Below, piece after piece: positions 10,764-18,189 of a stretch of 64,000 nucleotides of DNA. Source of the DNA: Limnothrix sp. FACHB-406 (GTDB lineage: Bacteria > Cyanobacteriota > Cyanobacteriia > CACIAM-69d); NCBI RefSeq assembly GCF_014698235.1, contig NZ_JACJSP010000004.1:124001-188000 (forward strand), read 5' to 3'. The notes under the pieces are model-generated. The model did no database searches and was not told where the DNA came from. It saw only the letters and a list, made by a program, of their open reading frames with translations. Each line of letters starts with the position of its first letter. The first letter of the stretch is position 1. The position numbers and the translations under genes were made by a program.

Positions 10764-11303
10764 ATGAACCTGTCCTCAGCCCCCTCCCGTCGATTGCCCC
10801 CCGTCCAGTTGTTGACCGCCAGCGATCGGCCCACGGAAACCGGCGGGTTTCGATCGCGCTTGGTCTGGATGTTGGAACGGGTGCAAGACGCGATCGCCGT
10901 GTCCCTTTGCCTGGGGCTATTTGGCGTGATGGTGGTGCAACTGCGCGTCATTTTCATCTCCCTGCTGGAACCCCCAAACTTTCACCTGATTACGGCAGAT
11001 ATCCTATCGGTGCTGATTTTGGTGGAAATGTTCCGGCTGCTGATCATTTACTTGCAAGAACAGCGCGTGTCGATCGGGGTGGCCGTGGAAGTGGCGATCG
11101 TTTCCGTGCTCCGGGAGTCGATCGTGCGGGGGGTGTTAGAAGTGCCCTGGCAGCAACTCTTGGCCACGGGCGTATTTCTGTTGGTTTTGACTCTGATTCT
11201 GTTGGCCCGGGTTTGGTTGCCGCCCACCTTTGAGGGCATTGATCCCGAAAAGCGGATCATGGAGCGCTATCGCCATGTCGCCAATGGGGATCTGGTGGAT
11301 TAG
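10764..11303 (+). CDS. PsiE-like (phosphate-starvation-inducible E family) membrane protein
   Basis: A 179-residue inner-membrane protein with about four hydrophobic helices (around 45-65, 78-98, 108-125 and 132-155). The pattern HLITADILSVLILVEMFRLLIIYLQEQRVSIGVAVEVAIVSVLRE matches the PsiE family: the membrane helix with L-x-E-x-F/R and the I-x-L-R-E motif. It ends with a polar cytoplasmic tail. Start ATG 10764 has GGAG eight bases upstream. The molecular function of PsiE is not established; the name reflects induction in E. coli. Divergent from hisF, with a 186-bp shared promoter region. Confidence 0.8.
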   Translation: MNLSSAPSRRLPPVQLLTASDRPTETGGFRSRLVWMLERVQDAIAVSLCLGLFGVMVVQLRVIFISLLEPPNFHLITADILSVLILVEMFRLLIIYLQEQRVSIGVAVEVAIVSVLRESIVRGVLEVPWQQLLATGVFLLVLTLILLARVWLPPTFEGIDPEKRIMERYRHVANGDLVD

Positions 11304-11410
11304 GCCAAAAGCCCCTAACTCGCGATCGCGCTACCCCATCGATCGCGGCGATCGGGTCAAAATGCAGTAGTCTTATTAGCTGTGGATTCAGTTTACTAGA
11401 GACGGTTCCA

Positions 11411-11614
11411 GTGGTGATTGAGCTAGGTCAGCGCGTCAAAGTGCGCCGGATTCGCGATCGCATGTCCACCGCGATGGTTGAAAAAATTAAACAAAATCCG
11501 GTCGGTACGGTTAAGGAATACAAAATGGTTGACGGCAGCGGCATCGGCGTTGTCGTTGAGTTTACGGGTGGTTTGGCAACTTGGTTTTTTGAAGACGAAC
11601 TCGAAGCGGTCTAA
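11411..11614 (+). CDS. Small conserved cyanobacterial protein, DUF2862 type
   Basis: A 67-residue, highly charged soluble protein starting with GTG (11411, or the next codon GTG 11414). The core, KVRRIRDRMSTAMVEKI followed by GTVKEYKMVDGSGIGVVVEF and WFFEDEL, is the pattern I associate with the cyanobacterial DUF2862 family, which appears to adopt a small SH3-like beta fold. No function is known. A canonical terminator follows 20 bases after the stop. It is a single-gene unit. Confidence 0.75.
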   Translation: MVIELGQRVKVRRIRDRMSTAMVEKIKQNPVGTVKEYKMVDGSGIGVVVEFTGGLATWFFEDELEAV

Positions 11615-11632
11615 GCAACGAGTGAATAAATT

Positions 11633-11668
11633 ACGCCAGTGGGAGTTGTTCCGCTGGCGTTTTTATTT
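11633..11668 (+). terminator. Rho-independent terminator after DUF2862 gene
   Basis: ACGCCAGT (11633-11640) pairs with GCTGGCGT (11653-11660) with one wobble, followed by TTTTATTT. It lies 18 bases after the stop codon at 11614. Confidence 0.8.
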
Positions 11669-11721
11669 GGGACAAATGATTTGGCTAGCGCTAGTAGTGG
11701 CGTGACAGGTTTCATTCATTT

Positions 11722-11864
11722 AGATCTCTTGCACAAATGAAACCCCTCTGAATCACGATGGGCTGATCAACGATCATCTCGTAGGTTGGGTTGAGGCACG
11801 AAACCCAACAGCAGTAAGGCTTGCCGTGATTGAGTTGGGTTTCGCAAAGCTCAACCCAACCTAC
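11722..11864. repeat. MITE-like dispersed repeat, copy 1 (probably truncated)
   Basis: The core is GTAGGTTGGGTTGA (11781-11794), with its perfect reverse complement TCAACCCAACCTAC at 11851-11864, giving an 84-bp foldback. The core and the left flank CTGATCAAC.ATCATCT are shared with copy 2 at 31811-31913. The left edge AGATCTCTTGCA (11722-11733) resembles the terminal repeat of copy 2 (AGACCTCTT / TGCAAGAGGTCT). No matching right end is seen here, so this copy looks decayed. No coding sequence inside. Confidence 0.7.
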
Positions 11865-11943
11865 TAGCTGGAGAGCGATCGACCTCGCACCACCCCACAG
11901 GAACTTGCTAGGCTGTGGGTAGCGACCTCACCCCGATCGCCCC

Positions 11944-12384
11944 ATGACCACCGAAACTCGCCTCAACACCCTCGAAGCCCAGCTCCAGCAACTGACGATC
12001 AACGTCACCACCCTGGCCAGCGTCACCACGCAGCAGTCCTTTGATTGGAATCAGCGGTTTAGCCACCTCGCCGAACTGACGGCCGCGAATACGCAGGCGA
12101 TCGCCACCAACACACAGGCGATCGGGGAATTGCGCTTGGCGATCAACGGTCTGCAACAGGCCATGGAAGGGTTAAATAACCGAATCACCCAATTGGAGCA
12201 GGTCGTAGACGATCGCACCGATACGTTCCTGGGCTTATTTGACCAAACCTTTGCCCGCATGGATCAGATGCAAAGTGACATCACCTCCCTAAAAGCAGAT
12301 GTCACGGGCCTGAAAACAGATGTCACAGGCCTAAAAACAGAAATTCAACGGGTGATCGAAATTTTGGGCGAGATGCGCCAGTAA
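11944..12384 (+). CDS. Coiled-coil protein of unknown function
   Basis: A 146-residue protein that is almost entirely predicted helix. It starts with TRLNTLEAQLQQLTINVTTL, continues with alternating N-T-Q-A-I repeats (TAANTQAIATNTQAIGELRLAI), and ends in heptads repeated nearly exactly (LKADVTG, LKTDVTG, LKTEIQR). These are the signs of a long parallel coiled coil, as in many cyanobacterial proteins annotated only as hypothetical. No signal peptide or membrane segment. The repeated 21-bp units at 12289-12345 suggest recent heptad duplication. It lies 61 bp upstream of the ArsA-like ATPase gene in the same direction and could be co-transcribed. No function can be assigned. Confidence 0.65.
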   Translation: MTTETRLNTLEAQLQQLTINVTTLASVTTQQSFDWNQRFSHLAELTAANTQAIATNTQAIGELRLAINGLQQAMEGLNNRITQLEQVVDDRTDTFLGLFDQTFARMDQMQSDITSLKADVTGLKTDVTGLKTEIQRVIEILGEMRQ

Positions 12385-12445
12385 ATACACGCCGGTCGGC
12401 AATCGTTGGCACAATGGGGGGCGACAACGCTAGAGGAGTGCGATC

Positions 12446-13552
12446 GTGGCTTTCACGCTGACGCTGTTGGGAAAAGGGGGATCGGGGCGATCGACCCTGG
12501 CGATCGCGGCGGCGATGGCCCTGGCCAACCAAGGCAAGCGGGTGCTGCTGTTTGGGCAAGATGCCGGGCCCACCCTGGGCATGATGTTGGGAACGGGGGC
12601 GATCGGCTCGGATCCCCAGGCGATCGGCTCCAACCTTTGGGCCGTGCAACCGGCTGCCACCACCCTGCTGGAACGGGGCTGGGATGAAATTAAGCGCCTA
12701 GAGTTGGAATATTTGCGCCAACCCTTTTTCCGCAACGTCTACGGTGAAGAACTGGCCGTGTTGCCGGGGATGGATCGGGCGCTGACGTTGAACACCCTGC
12801 GGCAATACGAAGCATCGGGAAATTACGACGCGATCGTCTATGACGGCAACAGCGATCGAGCCACCCTGCTAACCATCGGCGCACCGGAGGTTTTGTCCTG
12901 GTACGTGCGCCGCTTCCAAAAGGTGGTGGCCGAGTCGGACTTTGCCAAGGCGATTTCGCCCTTTGTGCAGCCGATTTCCATGGCGGTGTTGAGCAGTGGC
13001 GGCATGTCTAGCACGCCGTGGGAAGGCCCCTTGGGTGAGTTTCAGGACTTGCTCGATCGGGGACGAAACTTGCTGGCCGATCCGCGTCGAGTGGCGGGCT
13101 GGCTGGTGGCCAATGGCGATCCGGTGTCGCAGGCCTTGGCTCAATACCTGTGGGGCAGTGCGCAACAGGCGGGCTTAACCGTGGGCGGGTTGTTTTTGAA
13201 TCGATCGAGCGATCCGGGGGCGATCGGCTCGGACTTCAACCCCCTGACCGTGACGGCAATTCCCGAGCAAAGCGCCACCCCGAATTGGGATGCGCTGATC
13301 CCGCTGATGCCGGATTTTGCCGCCTTGGCCCAGCAGGCTCCCCGCCCGATCGAAATCGACTTAGCCACCCAACAGGTGAAGCTGTTCCTGCCAGGGTTCA
13401 CCAAGGAGCAAATCCACCTGACCCAATCGGGGCCAGAGGTGACGATCGAAGCGGGCGAACAACGCCGCAATATCTTCTTGCCGCCGTCCCTGGCCGGGCG
13501 ATCGGTCAAGGGCGCAAAATTCAGCGATCGCTACTTGATCATTTCCTTTTAA
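12446..13552 (+). CDS. ArsA/Get3-like deviant Walker ATPase with C-terminal HSP20-like domain
   Basis: A 368-residue protein. The N-terminal P-loop is GKGGSGRST (residues 9-17): the signature lysine K10 of the MinD/ArsA/Get3 class is kept, but the usual second Walker lysine is Arg15. The ATPase domain spans about 1-290. The last about 65 residues (from EIDLATQQVKLFLPGFTKEQIHLT to GAKFSDRYLIISF) look like the alpha-crystallin-like beta domain found at the C-terminus of some ArsA-type proteins. Proteins of this layout are widespread in cyanobacteria and proposed, without proof known to me, to act like Get3 in membrane-protein targeting. Soluble. Probably transcribed with the upstream coiled-coil gene; 61 bases apart. 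Confidence 0.78.
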   Translation: MAFTLTLLGKGGSGRSTLAIAAAMALANQGKRVLLFGQDAGPTLGMMLGTGAIGSDPQAIGSNLWAVQPAATTLLERGWDEIKRLELEYLRQPFFRNVYGEELAVLPGMDRALTLNTLRQYEASGNYDAIVYDGNSDRATLLTIGAPEVLSWYVRRFQKVVAESDFAKAISPFVQPISMAVLSSGGMSSTPWEGPLGEFQDLLDRGRNLLADPRRVAGWLVANGDPVSQALAQYLWGSAQQAGLTVGGLFLNRSSDPGAIGSDFNPLTVTAIPEQSATPNWDALIPLMPDFAALAQQAPRPIEIDLATQQVKLFLPGFTKEQIHLTQSGPEVTIEAGEQRRNIFLPPSLAGRSVKGAKFSDRYLIISF

Positions 13553-13619
13553 GCTCAGCCCCCACCCCTCGATCGTGCAAGACAATGGGATCGGCTGACC
13601 CTCTGGAGGCAATGTGGCC

Positions 13620-14201
13620 ATGACGCTGCCAACCATCACCCCTGCGTTGACCCTGGCGGACTTTTTGCGGCGAACGGAGATTGACGAATCGCCCGCTTGG
13701 GAATTTCACGATCGCCTAGCCCAGCAAAAGCCCATGCCCGGAGTTCAACATAGTCGGCTGCAAATTCGGTTGGCGGTGGCGATTAACGCGATTGCTTCCG
13801 GTTGGGAAGCGTTGCCGGAGTTGCGTTGCACCTTTGGCGATCGGTCGATCGTGCCCGATTTGTCGGTGCTGAAAACCGCTGAGTTGCCGATCGACTCCCA
13901 AGGAATGGTGATTGCTGAAGGGATTGAGTTTGCCCCGGCTTGGGCGATCGAAATTTTGTCGCCGGCCCAGGGCGAAACCCGTGTGATTCGGAATCTCACG
14001 CATTGTCTAGCCCATGGCAGCCAGTTGGGATGGTTAGTGTTGCCGCGCGATCGGGTGGTGGTGGTGTTTTTGCCCGATCGCGCTCCGGTGGAGCTGGCCG
14101 GGGGCGATCGGTTGCCGGTGCTGCCGGATTTGGATCTCAATTTGACGGGCGATCGGCTCTTTGGCTGGCTGGCGGGTGCTGCGTCAACGGAGCGGGACTA
14201 A
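13620..14201 (+). CDS. Uma2/DUF820-family putative endonuclease
   Basis: A 193-residue protein from ATG 13620; an in-frame GTG at 13614 lies only four bases after GGAGG and is an alternative start. It matches the Uma2 family, a PD-(D/E)xK nuclease fold that is hugely expanded in cyanobacteria. Seen: YEFHDRLAQQKPM-like segment (WEFHDRLAQQKPMPG), VPDLSVL with the conserved Asp, and AWAIEILSPAQGETRVIRNL with the acidic/hydrophobic strand and conserved Glu. The usual Lys after the E-I-L-S-P strand is not obvious. Biological role of these proteins is unclear. It follows the ATPase gene by 67 bp on the same strand. Confidence 0.8.
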   Translation: MTLPTITPALTLADFLRRTEIDESPAWEFHDRLAQQKPMPGVQHSRLQIRLAVAINAIASGWEALPELRCTFGDRSIVPDLSVLKTAELPIDSQGMVIAEGIEFAPAWAIEILSPAQGETRVIRNLTHCLAHGSQLGWLVLPRDRVVVVFLPDRAPVELAGGDRLPVLPDLDLNLTGDRLFGWLAGAASTERD

Positions 14202-14269
14202 CCCAAGAGAGACGGGCATTGAGTGGGTTGCTTATACTAGCGGCATCCCCTTTCCCTTACGAAACGCCC

Positions 14270-14449
14270 GTAGGGTGCATGGGAGAAAGCTTGGCAGGCC
14301 ATAACAATCCCCATTCATCTCCCATGCACCGCCACCCGTCACGCTTGCAACGACGATTCCCGATCGGTTGGGTGGCGATCGATTTTCGGTGCATGGGAGA
14401 ACAAATGCAGCGTTTCGTGACCATTGGGCCTTGCTCCCATGCACCCTAC
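14270..14449. repeat. 180-bp compound foldback element
   Basis: GTAGGGTGCATGGGAG (14270-14285) is the exact reverse complement of 14434-14449. Inside are CTCCCATGCACC (14319-14330) and its reverse complement GGTGCATGGGAG (14388-14399), and CGCCACCC / GGGTGGCG around 14330-14377. The four arms can pair outer-with-outer or as two adjacent hairpins. It carries no coding sequence and looks like a non-autonomous repeat or a duplicated hairpin unit. Confidence 0.75.
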
Positions 14450-14597
14450 GATTTTTCTGCGATAAAGAAGCCGCCGACAAATCGATTGGCTTTTTTAAAG
14501 CCATATCCCAAATTCTTCCCAGCCTATCGAGTGCGATCAACGGCTTGCTGGGTCAAATTACGGCTCTGTTGGGCTGAAATGCCCCCGATCGCTCAGC

Positions 14598-14730
14598 CAA
14601 CAAACAGCAGCGAAACGGACAAACCCGATCGATTCCCGTAGGGGCGCATCGCCATGCGCCCTCCGATAAGCGAAATCTACGAGAGACCCTGGCGGAGGGC
14701 GTACAGCGGTACGCCCCTACCTGTTTGTTG
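14598..14730. repeat. Foldback element of the GTAGGGGCG family
   Basis: Outer arms CAACAAACAG (14598-14607) and CTGTTTGTTG (14721-14730) are exact reverse complements. Inside lie GTAGGGGCG (14638) and CGCCCCTAC (ending 14720), plus two small perfect hairpins: GGGCGCAT-cgcc-ATGCGCCC and GGGCGTAC-agcg-GTACGCCC. Related single units occur at 16509-16532 and 60004-60026. Confidence 0.7.
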
Positions 14731-14768
14731 TTTTTGTAAGAAAACAGCATGGTGATCTCGAAGGGTGA

Positions 14769-15197
14769 TCAGCGCATGAAAAAGATGACCCGCAAACAAC
14801 GTGATAGGAACATCCAAAAGCTCTTTCCGCCAATTGCCGACATTAAGCCGATGATGCTGCCGGACACGAGCATAATTGTGAGCAAACTGCTGCCGGTTGT
14901 TGCACCGCCAACAACGCCCAAGGTAATGGCTAAAAGCGGCCCAAAGAGTGCCCCTGCTAAAAAGCGCACCAAAAACATGACCCATGGAGCGGTTGGTTTC
15001 TGCTCTGGTGGGGGAGCCGCAATACCAGCGGGAGAGGCTGTCGCTTTCGGGGGCGATCGCGTCGGTGACAGGTGCTTGGGCTGGGTCTGTGCTGCCATGC
15101 TGTCAGCAAGGGATGGCAGTTCACGGTGAGTTAACAAGGGATTAGAGGAGTCATTGGGTGATGACTCTGAAGAAGATGGTGGGGGAGGTTCGGCCAT
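14769..15197 (-). CDS. Membrane protein with Pro/Ser-rich N-terminus, unknown function
   Basis: A 142-residue protein from ATG 15197; ATG 15218 would add seven residues. Residues about 1-75 are rich in Pro, Ser and Gln and look disordered (AEPPPPSSSESSPNDSS near the start). Residues about 75-142 contain two or three hydrophobic segments (WVMFLVRFLAGALFGPLLAI, then GSSLLTIMLVSGSIIGLMSAIGG) and end in a basic tail. I do not recognise a family. It is divergent from chlG with a 236-bp gap between their start codons, and a foldback element abuts its 3' end. Confidence 0.6.
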   Translation of the reverse strand: MAEPPPPSSSESSPNDSSNPLLTHRELPSLADSMAAQTQPKHLSPTRSPPKATASPAGIAAPPPEQKPTAPWVMFLVRFLAGALFGPLLAITLGVVGGATTGSSLLTIMLVSGSIIGLMSAIGGKSFWMFLSRCLRVIFFMR

Positions 15198-15433
15198 AGG
15201 GCGATCGATCTCATCCAATCCAGATTGCGTGAAGAATTACGTCCGATGACAACACCAAATCAGGCGCTCCTCCGTTCTAGCGCAATTAGTATTAATAGGA
15301 ATTGGGCGCAGTTTGTGTGGCAACAATCGGCAGTCTTGCTCTTTAATTCCACGCTGACGGCGGGTTGAGTAGGAGAGCAGACGCGATACCATGGCTCCCA
15401 ACGACAAGCAAGATCCAACCCATCGATCGAACC

Positions 15434-16435
15434 ATGACCACCGAACCCAACACCGAGGCGATCGAAACGCCCACCCCCGCCGAAGACAGCGGCTCCAAGG
15501 CCCGGCAAATGCTGGGGATGAAGGGAGCCGCCAGTGGGGAAACCAATATTTGGAAAATTCGCCTGCAATTGATGAAACCGATCACCTGGATTCCCCTGAT
15601 TTGGGGCGTGGTCTGCGGGGCGGCTTCCTCGGGGCACTACGAATGGACGCTGGAGAATTTTCTGAAGTCGGCGCTCTGTATGTTGATGTCGGGGCCGTTG
15701 CTGACGGGCTACACCCAAACGATCAACGACTACTACGATCGGGAAATTGACGCGATCAACGAACCCTATCGCCCGATTCCCTCCGGCGCGATTTCGATTC
15801 CGCAGGTGGTGACGCAAATTTTGGTGTTGCTGTTCGGGGGCATCGGCGTGGCCTACATCCTCGATCGCTGGGCGGGCCACGAGTTCCCAGTCATCACGGT
15901 CTTGGCGATCGGCGGTTCGATCGTCTCCTATATCTATTCCGCGCCGCCCCTGAAGCTGAAGCAAAACGGCTGGCTCGGTAACTACGCCCTCGGCGCGAGC
16001 TATATCGCCCTGCCTTGGTGGGCGGGCCAAGCGCTGTTTGGCACCCTCACGCCGACGGTGGCGGTGGTGACGCTGATTTATAGTTTGGCGGGCTTGGGCA
16101 TTGCGATCGTCAATGACTTCAAGAGCGTGGAGGGCGATCGCACCTTGGGTCTGAAGTCGCTGCCCGTGATGTTCGGGATTGGCACGGCTGCTTGGATTTG
16201 TGTGGCCATGATCGACACCTTCCAAATCGGTATTGCGGGCTATTTGGTCAGCCTGCATGAGAATTTGTACGCCTCGATTTTGGGTCTGTTGATCATTCCG
16301 CAAATCGTGTTCCAGGATATGTATTTCCTACGCGATCCGCTGAAGAATGATGTGAAATATCAAGCCAGCGCCCAGCCCTTTTTGGTATTAGGAATGTTGG
16401 TGGCTGGCCTAGCCATGGGTCACGCCGGAATTTAG
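15434..16435 (+). CDS. chlG: Chlorophyll synthase (chlorophyllide a esterifying prenyltransferase)
   Basis: A 333-residue UbiA-family integral membrane enzyme that attaches phytyl or geranylgeranyl diphosphate to chlorophyllide, the last step of chlorophyll synthesis in thylakoid membrane. The diagnostic prenyltransferase motif NDYYDREIDAINEPYRPIPSG is present, as is the second Asp-rich loop IVNDFKSVEGDRTLGLKSLPV. About eight to nine membrane helices are visible. The N-terminal region KARQMLGMKGA and LQLMKPITWIPLIWGVVCGAASSG are typical of ChlG. ATG 15434 matches the family start; the frame is open further up to 15365 without similarity. A degenerate AAGGGGCTTAAGCTCCTT palindrome 30 bases after the stop may terminate it. 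Confidence 0.96.
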   Translation: MTTEPNTEAIETPTPAEDSGSKARQMLGMKGAASGETNIWKIRLQLMKPITWIPLIWGVVCGAASSGHYEWTLENFLKSALCMLMSGPLLTGYTQTINDYYDREIDAINEPYRPIPSGAISIPQVVTQILVLLFGGIGVAYILDRWAGHEFPVITVLAIGGSIVSYIYSAPPLKLKQNGWLGNYALGASYIALPWWAGQALFGTLTPTVAVVTLIYSLAGLGIAIVNDFKSVEGDRTLGLKSLPVMFGIGTAAWICVAMIDTFQIGIAGYLVSLHENLYASILGLLIIPQIVFQDMYFLRDPLKNDVKYQASAQPFLVLGMLVAGLAMGHAGI

Positions 16436-16465
16436 ATCAGATCACCAATCCAATCCAGCACCAGA

Positions 16466-16485
16466 CAAGGGGCTTAAGCTCCTTG
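16466..16485. repeat. CAAGGGGCTTAAGC-type palindrome, copy 1
   Basis: CAAGGGGCTTAAGCTCCTTG is a near-perfect 20-bp palindrome 30 bases after chlG. The same word recurs at 19368-19399, 29795-29814, 29872-29886 and 38559-38578, always between genes, which suggests a repeat family that may double as a terminator. Confidence 0.6.
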
Positions 16486-16508
16486 CCCCAAGAGTTTTGG
16501 GATGATTG

Positions 16509-16532
16509 GTAGGGGCGCACCGCCGTGCGCCC
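16509..16532. repeat. GTAGGGGCG-family hairpin in the leader of the crr7-like gene
   Basis: GGGCGCAC-cgcc-GTGCGCCC forms a perfect 8-bp stem with four-base loop, preceded by GTAG. It is the same unit seen in the foldback at 14598-14730 and at 60004-60026. It lies about 50 bases before the start of the crr7-like gene and may be in its 5' untranslated region. Confidence 0.65.
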
Positions 16533-16583
16533 TTTGCATTTTGGGACGGTAAAAACGGTTTTTTCGAGCAGGAGAAGCGATCG

Positions 16584-16844
16584 ATGGCTGATGCAATGTT
16601 GTATCAAGAAAATGAATATTTTGTCGTGCTCGAAACCAATCAGCCCGAGGTGATTTTGTCCGTGGAGGAGTTGCGCGAAAAACTGACCGGCGTGGTGGAA
16701 TCCTTGGGCGATCGCCTGCCGCGTGACTTGCAACGGTTGACCACCACGGAAGCGCGAGTGCGATCGCTCATTGAAGAAGCCTGCGAGCTGGACTTGGGCC
16801 CCGATCGATTCTTGCAGTGGTATGCCGTCCGCCTGGCAAAGTAA
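16584..16844 (+). CDS. CRR7-like protein (chlororespiratory reduction 7 family)
   Basis: An 86-residue soluble acidic protein starting at ATG 16584 with AGGAGAAG nine bases upstream. The sequence LYQENEYFVVLETNQPE, then the L/E-rich helix, and the C-terminal CELDLGPDRFLQWYAVRL match the conserved pattern of cyanobacterial and plant CRR7. In plants CRR7 is needed for assembly of the thylakoid NDH-1 complex for cyclic electron flow; in cyanobacteria its role is less defined. Gap to mobA is 75 bp in the same direction. Family name is from memory of the conserved C-terminus. Confidence 0.8.
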   Translation: MADAMLYQENEYFVVLETNQPEVILSVEELREKLTGVVESLGDRLPRDLQRLTTTEARVRSLIEEACELDLGPDRFLQWYAVRLAK

Positions 16845-16919
16845 ATTGGAGACTCAGGGATGGCCCGGGAGCATTGTGCTCATCACTGAGAACCATGGCC
16901 CGCAGGTGGATAAGCACTC

Positions 16920-17561
16920 ATGATTCAGGCAGCAATCTTGGCAGGTGGTCAAAGTCGCCGAATGGGGCGCGACAAGGTGTTGCTGCCTTGGAACGGACAG
17001 CCCATGCTCCATCGGGTTTGTGAGGTGGCCATTTCGGTGACGGAACGCCGACCAATTATTTTTTCGCCCTGGCCGGAACGCTACCAAACCCATCCCGCCA
17101 CGGCTGCCTTGCCGGTGGATTGGTGGCGGGAGTCGGTGGCCGATCGGGGGCCGCTGTTGGCTTTTTCAGAGTTGCTCGATCGCGCGGCCCGAGACCTAAC
17201 CGACATTAACTGGGTGTGGCTGCTGGCTTGCGATTTGCCCTGTTTGGATGGGCCCGTTTGTCGTTCCTGGCTCGATCGCCGCCATGCCCTCAGTTCCAAG
17301 CAAGTGGCGCTGGTTCCACGCACCGATCGCGGTTGGGAGCCCCTGTGTGGGCTATATCGACCCGCGATCGCGCCCCAACTGCGGACTTTTATTGATCAAG
17401 GCGGGCGATCGTTTCAGGCCTGGTTAGACCAACTGGCGACGGAACAGCGAGCCATTTATCTACCGCTGACGACGCTAGAGGCGGCTACCTTGCGCAACTG
17501 CAACAGCCCTCAGGATCTGCAAGATTTTTTGCGTCACCGGGCCCCGGTCTCAGAAGACTAG
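16920..17561 (+). CDS. mobA: Molybdenum cofactor guanylyltransferase
   Basis: A 213-residue nucleotidyltransferase that joins GMP to molybdopterin to give the MGD form of the cofactor, used for instance by nitrate reductase. The N-terminal GTP-binding loop LAGGQSRRMGRDKVLLPW is diagnostic, and LLACDLPCLDGP holds the metal-binding Asp. The C-terminal half is variable, as usual in this family. ATG 16920 gives the family N-terminus directly; no clear ribosome binding site. No other moa/moe genes are close. Convergent with the S24 gene, 28 bp apart. Confidence 0.9.
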   Translation: MIQAAILAGGQSRRMGRDKVLLPWNGQPMLHRVCEVAISVTERRPIIFSPWPERYQTHPATAALPVDWWRESVADRGPLLAFSELLDRAARDLTDINWVWLLACDLPCLDGPVCRSWLDRRHALSSKQVALVPRTDRGWEPLCGLYRPAIAPQLRTFIDQGGRSFQAWLDQLATEQRAIYLPLTTLEAATLRNCNSPQDLQDFLRHRAPVSED

Positions 17562-17589
17562 GATCAGATTGCTCTGGGTTAATCAACAG

Positions 17590-18189
17590 TTAGCGGAATT
17601 GGTGAATAGCGCTGGCCACAATCCCCAAAATCTTAAACACCATCCCTTCGGTGATTTGCAAAGGGGCATAGATCGGATTTTCGGAATGCAGAAAAATGCG
17701 ACCATCCAGCACTTGCAGCCGCTTGACCGTTACCTTGTCATCCACCAACGCCAGTACGATTTGTCCCGTCTGGGCGTTATCCGCCTCAGAGGCATCAATC
17801 ACCAGCATGTCATCGGGATAGATGCCAATGCCGATCATGGAATCCCCCGTGACCCGCACCAAAAAAGACTCGCTGGGATGCCGACTGAGATAGGTGTTCA
17901 GGTCGATCGCGTCGGGTTCCGTGTCCTCTTGGGGCGCAAAGGCATGTAACCCAGCGGCCGCAGGCATTTCATAGAGGCGCAGGGGTGGCGTGGGGTGGTC
18001 TTCAATGCGTTGGAGCCGGCCATCGGCGATGGCTTCCGTTTCCAATTGATCGAGCTGCCATTGAGCCAGGAGTTCCGGCAGGCGATCGACAAAACTGATC
18101 GGCAGTCGAACCGCTTTGGTGGGTTCGCCATATTTACCTGTGCCTTTGGGACGACCCGCGCCCGGACGGCGACCGCCTCGACCGGTCAT
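17590..18189 (-). CDS. S24-family (UmuD/LexA-type) self-cleaving protein with basic N-terminal tail
   Basis: A 199-residue protein. The C-terminal peptidase part resembles UmuD more than LexA: cleavage-type A79-G80, IDLNTYLSRHPSESFLVRVTGDSM with nucleophile Ser117, and DDKVTVKRL with Lys156 (39 residues apart, as expected for the Ser/Lys dyad). The N-terminus GRGGRRPGAGRPKGTGK is strongly basic and AT-hook-like, which UmuD lacks. No UmuC/DinB polymerase gene is adjacent. Possible roles: UmuD-like accessory of a translesion polymerase, or a DNA-binding regulator that self-cleaves after DNA damage. It is not canonical LexA because a winged-helix N-terminus is missing. Confidence 0.78.
   Translation of the reverse strand: MTGRGGRRPGAGRPKGTGKYGEPTKAVRLPISFVDRLPELLAQWQLDQLETEAIADGRLQRIEDHPTPPLRLYEMPAAAGLHAFAPQEDTEPDAIDLNTYLSRHPSESFLVRVTGDSMIGIGIYPDDMLVIDASEADNAQTGQIVLALVDDKVTVKRLQVLDGRIFLHSENPIYAPLQITEGMVFKILGIVASAIHQFR

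Larger units (their letters stand above)
11615..11943. other. 329-bp gap with terminator and a MITE-like repeat copy
   Basis: Holds the terminator of the preceding gene (11633-11668) and a dispersed inverted repeat (about 11722-11864, described separately). The rest is the leader of the coiled-coil protein gene. No gene seen. Confidence 0.6.
14202..14768. other. 567-bp gap with two foldback elements
   Basis: Contains two separate inverted-repeat structures (14270-14449 and 14598-14730, listed separately). No gene was seen; open frames crossing them are interrupted or lack protein-like composition. Confidence 0.6.

Noticed and set aside
15260-16303. 347-codon frame antisense to chlG
   Set aside because: Coding on the plus strand is certain (chlorophyll synthase motifs); the antisense product is not protein-like.
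17590-18189. LexA repressor
   Set aside because: The peptidase domain resembles UmuD more closely, and the N-terminus is a basic tail rather than a winged helix.
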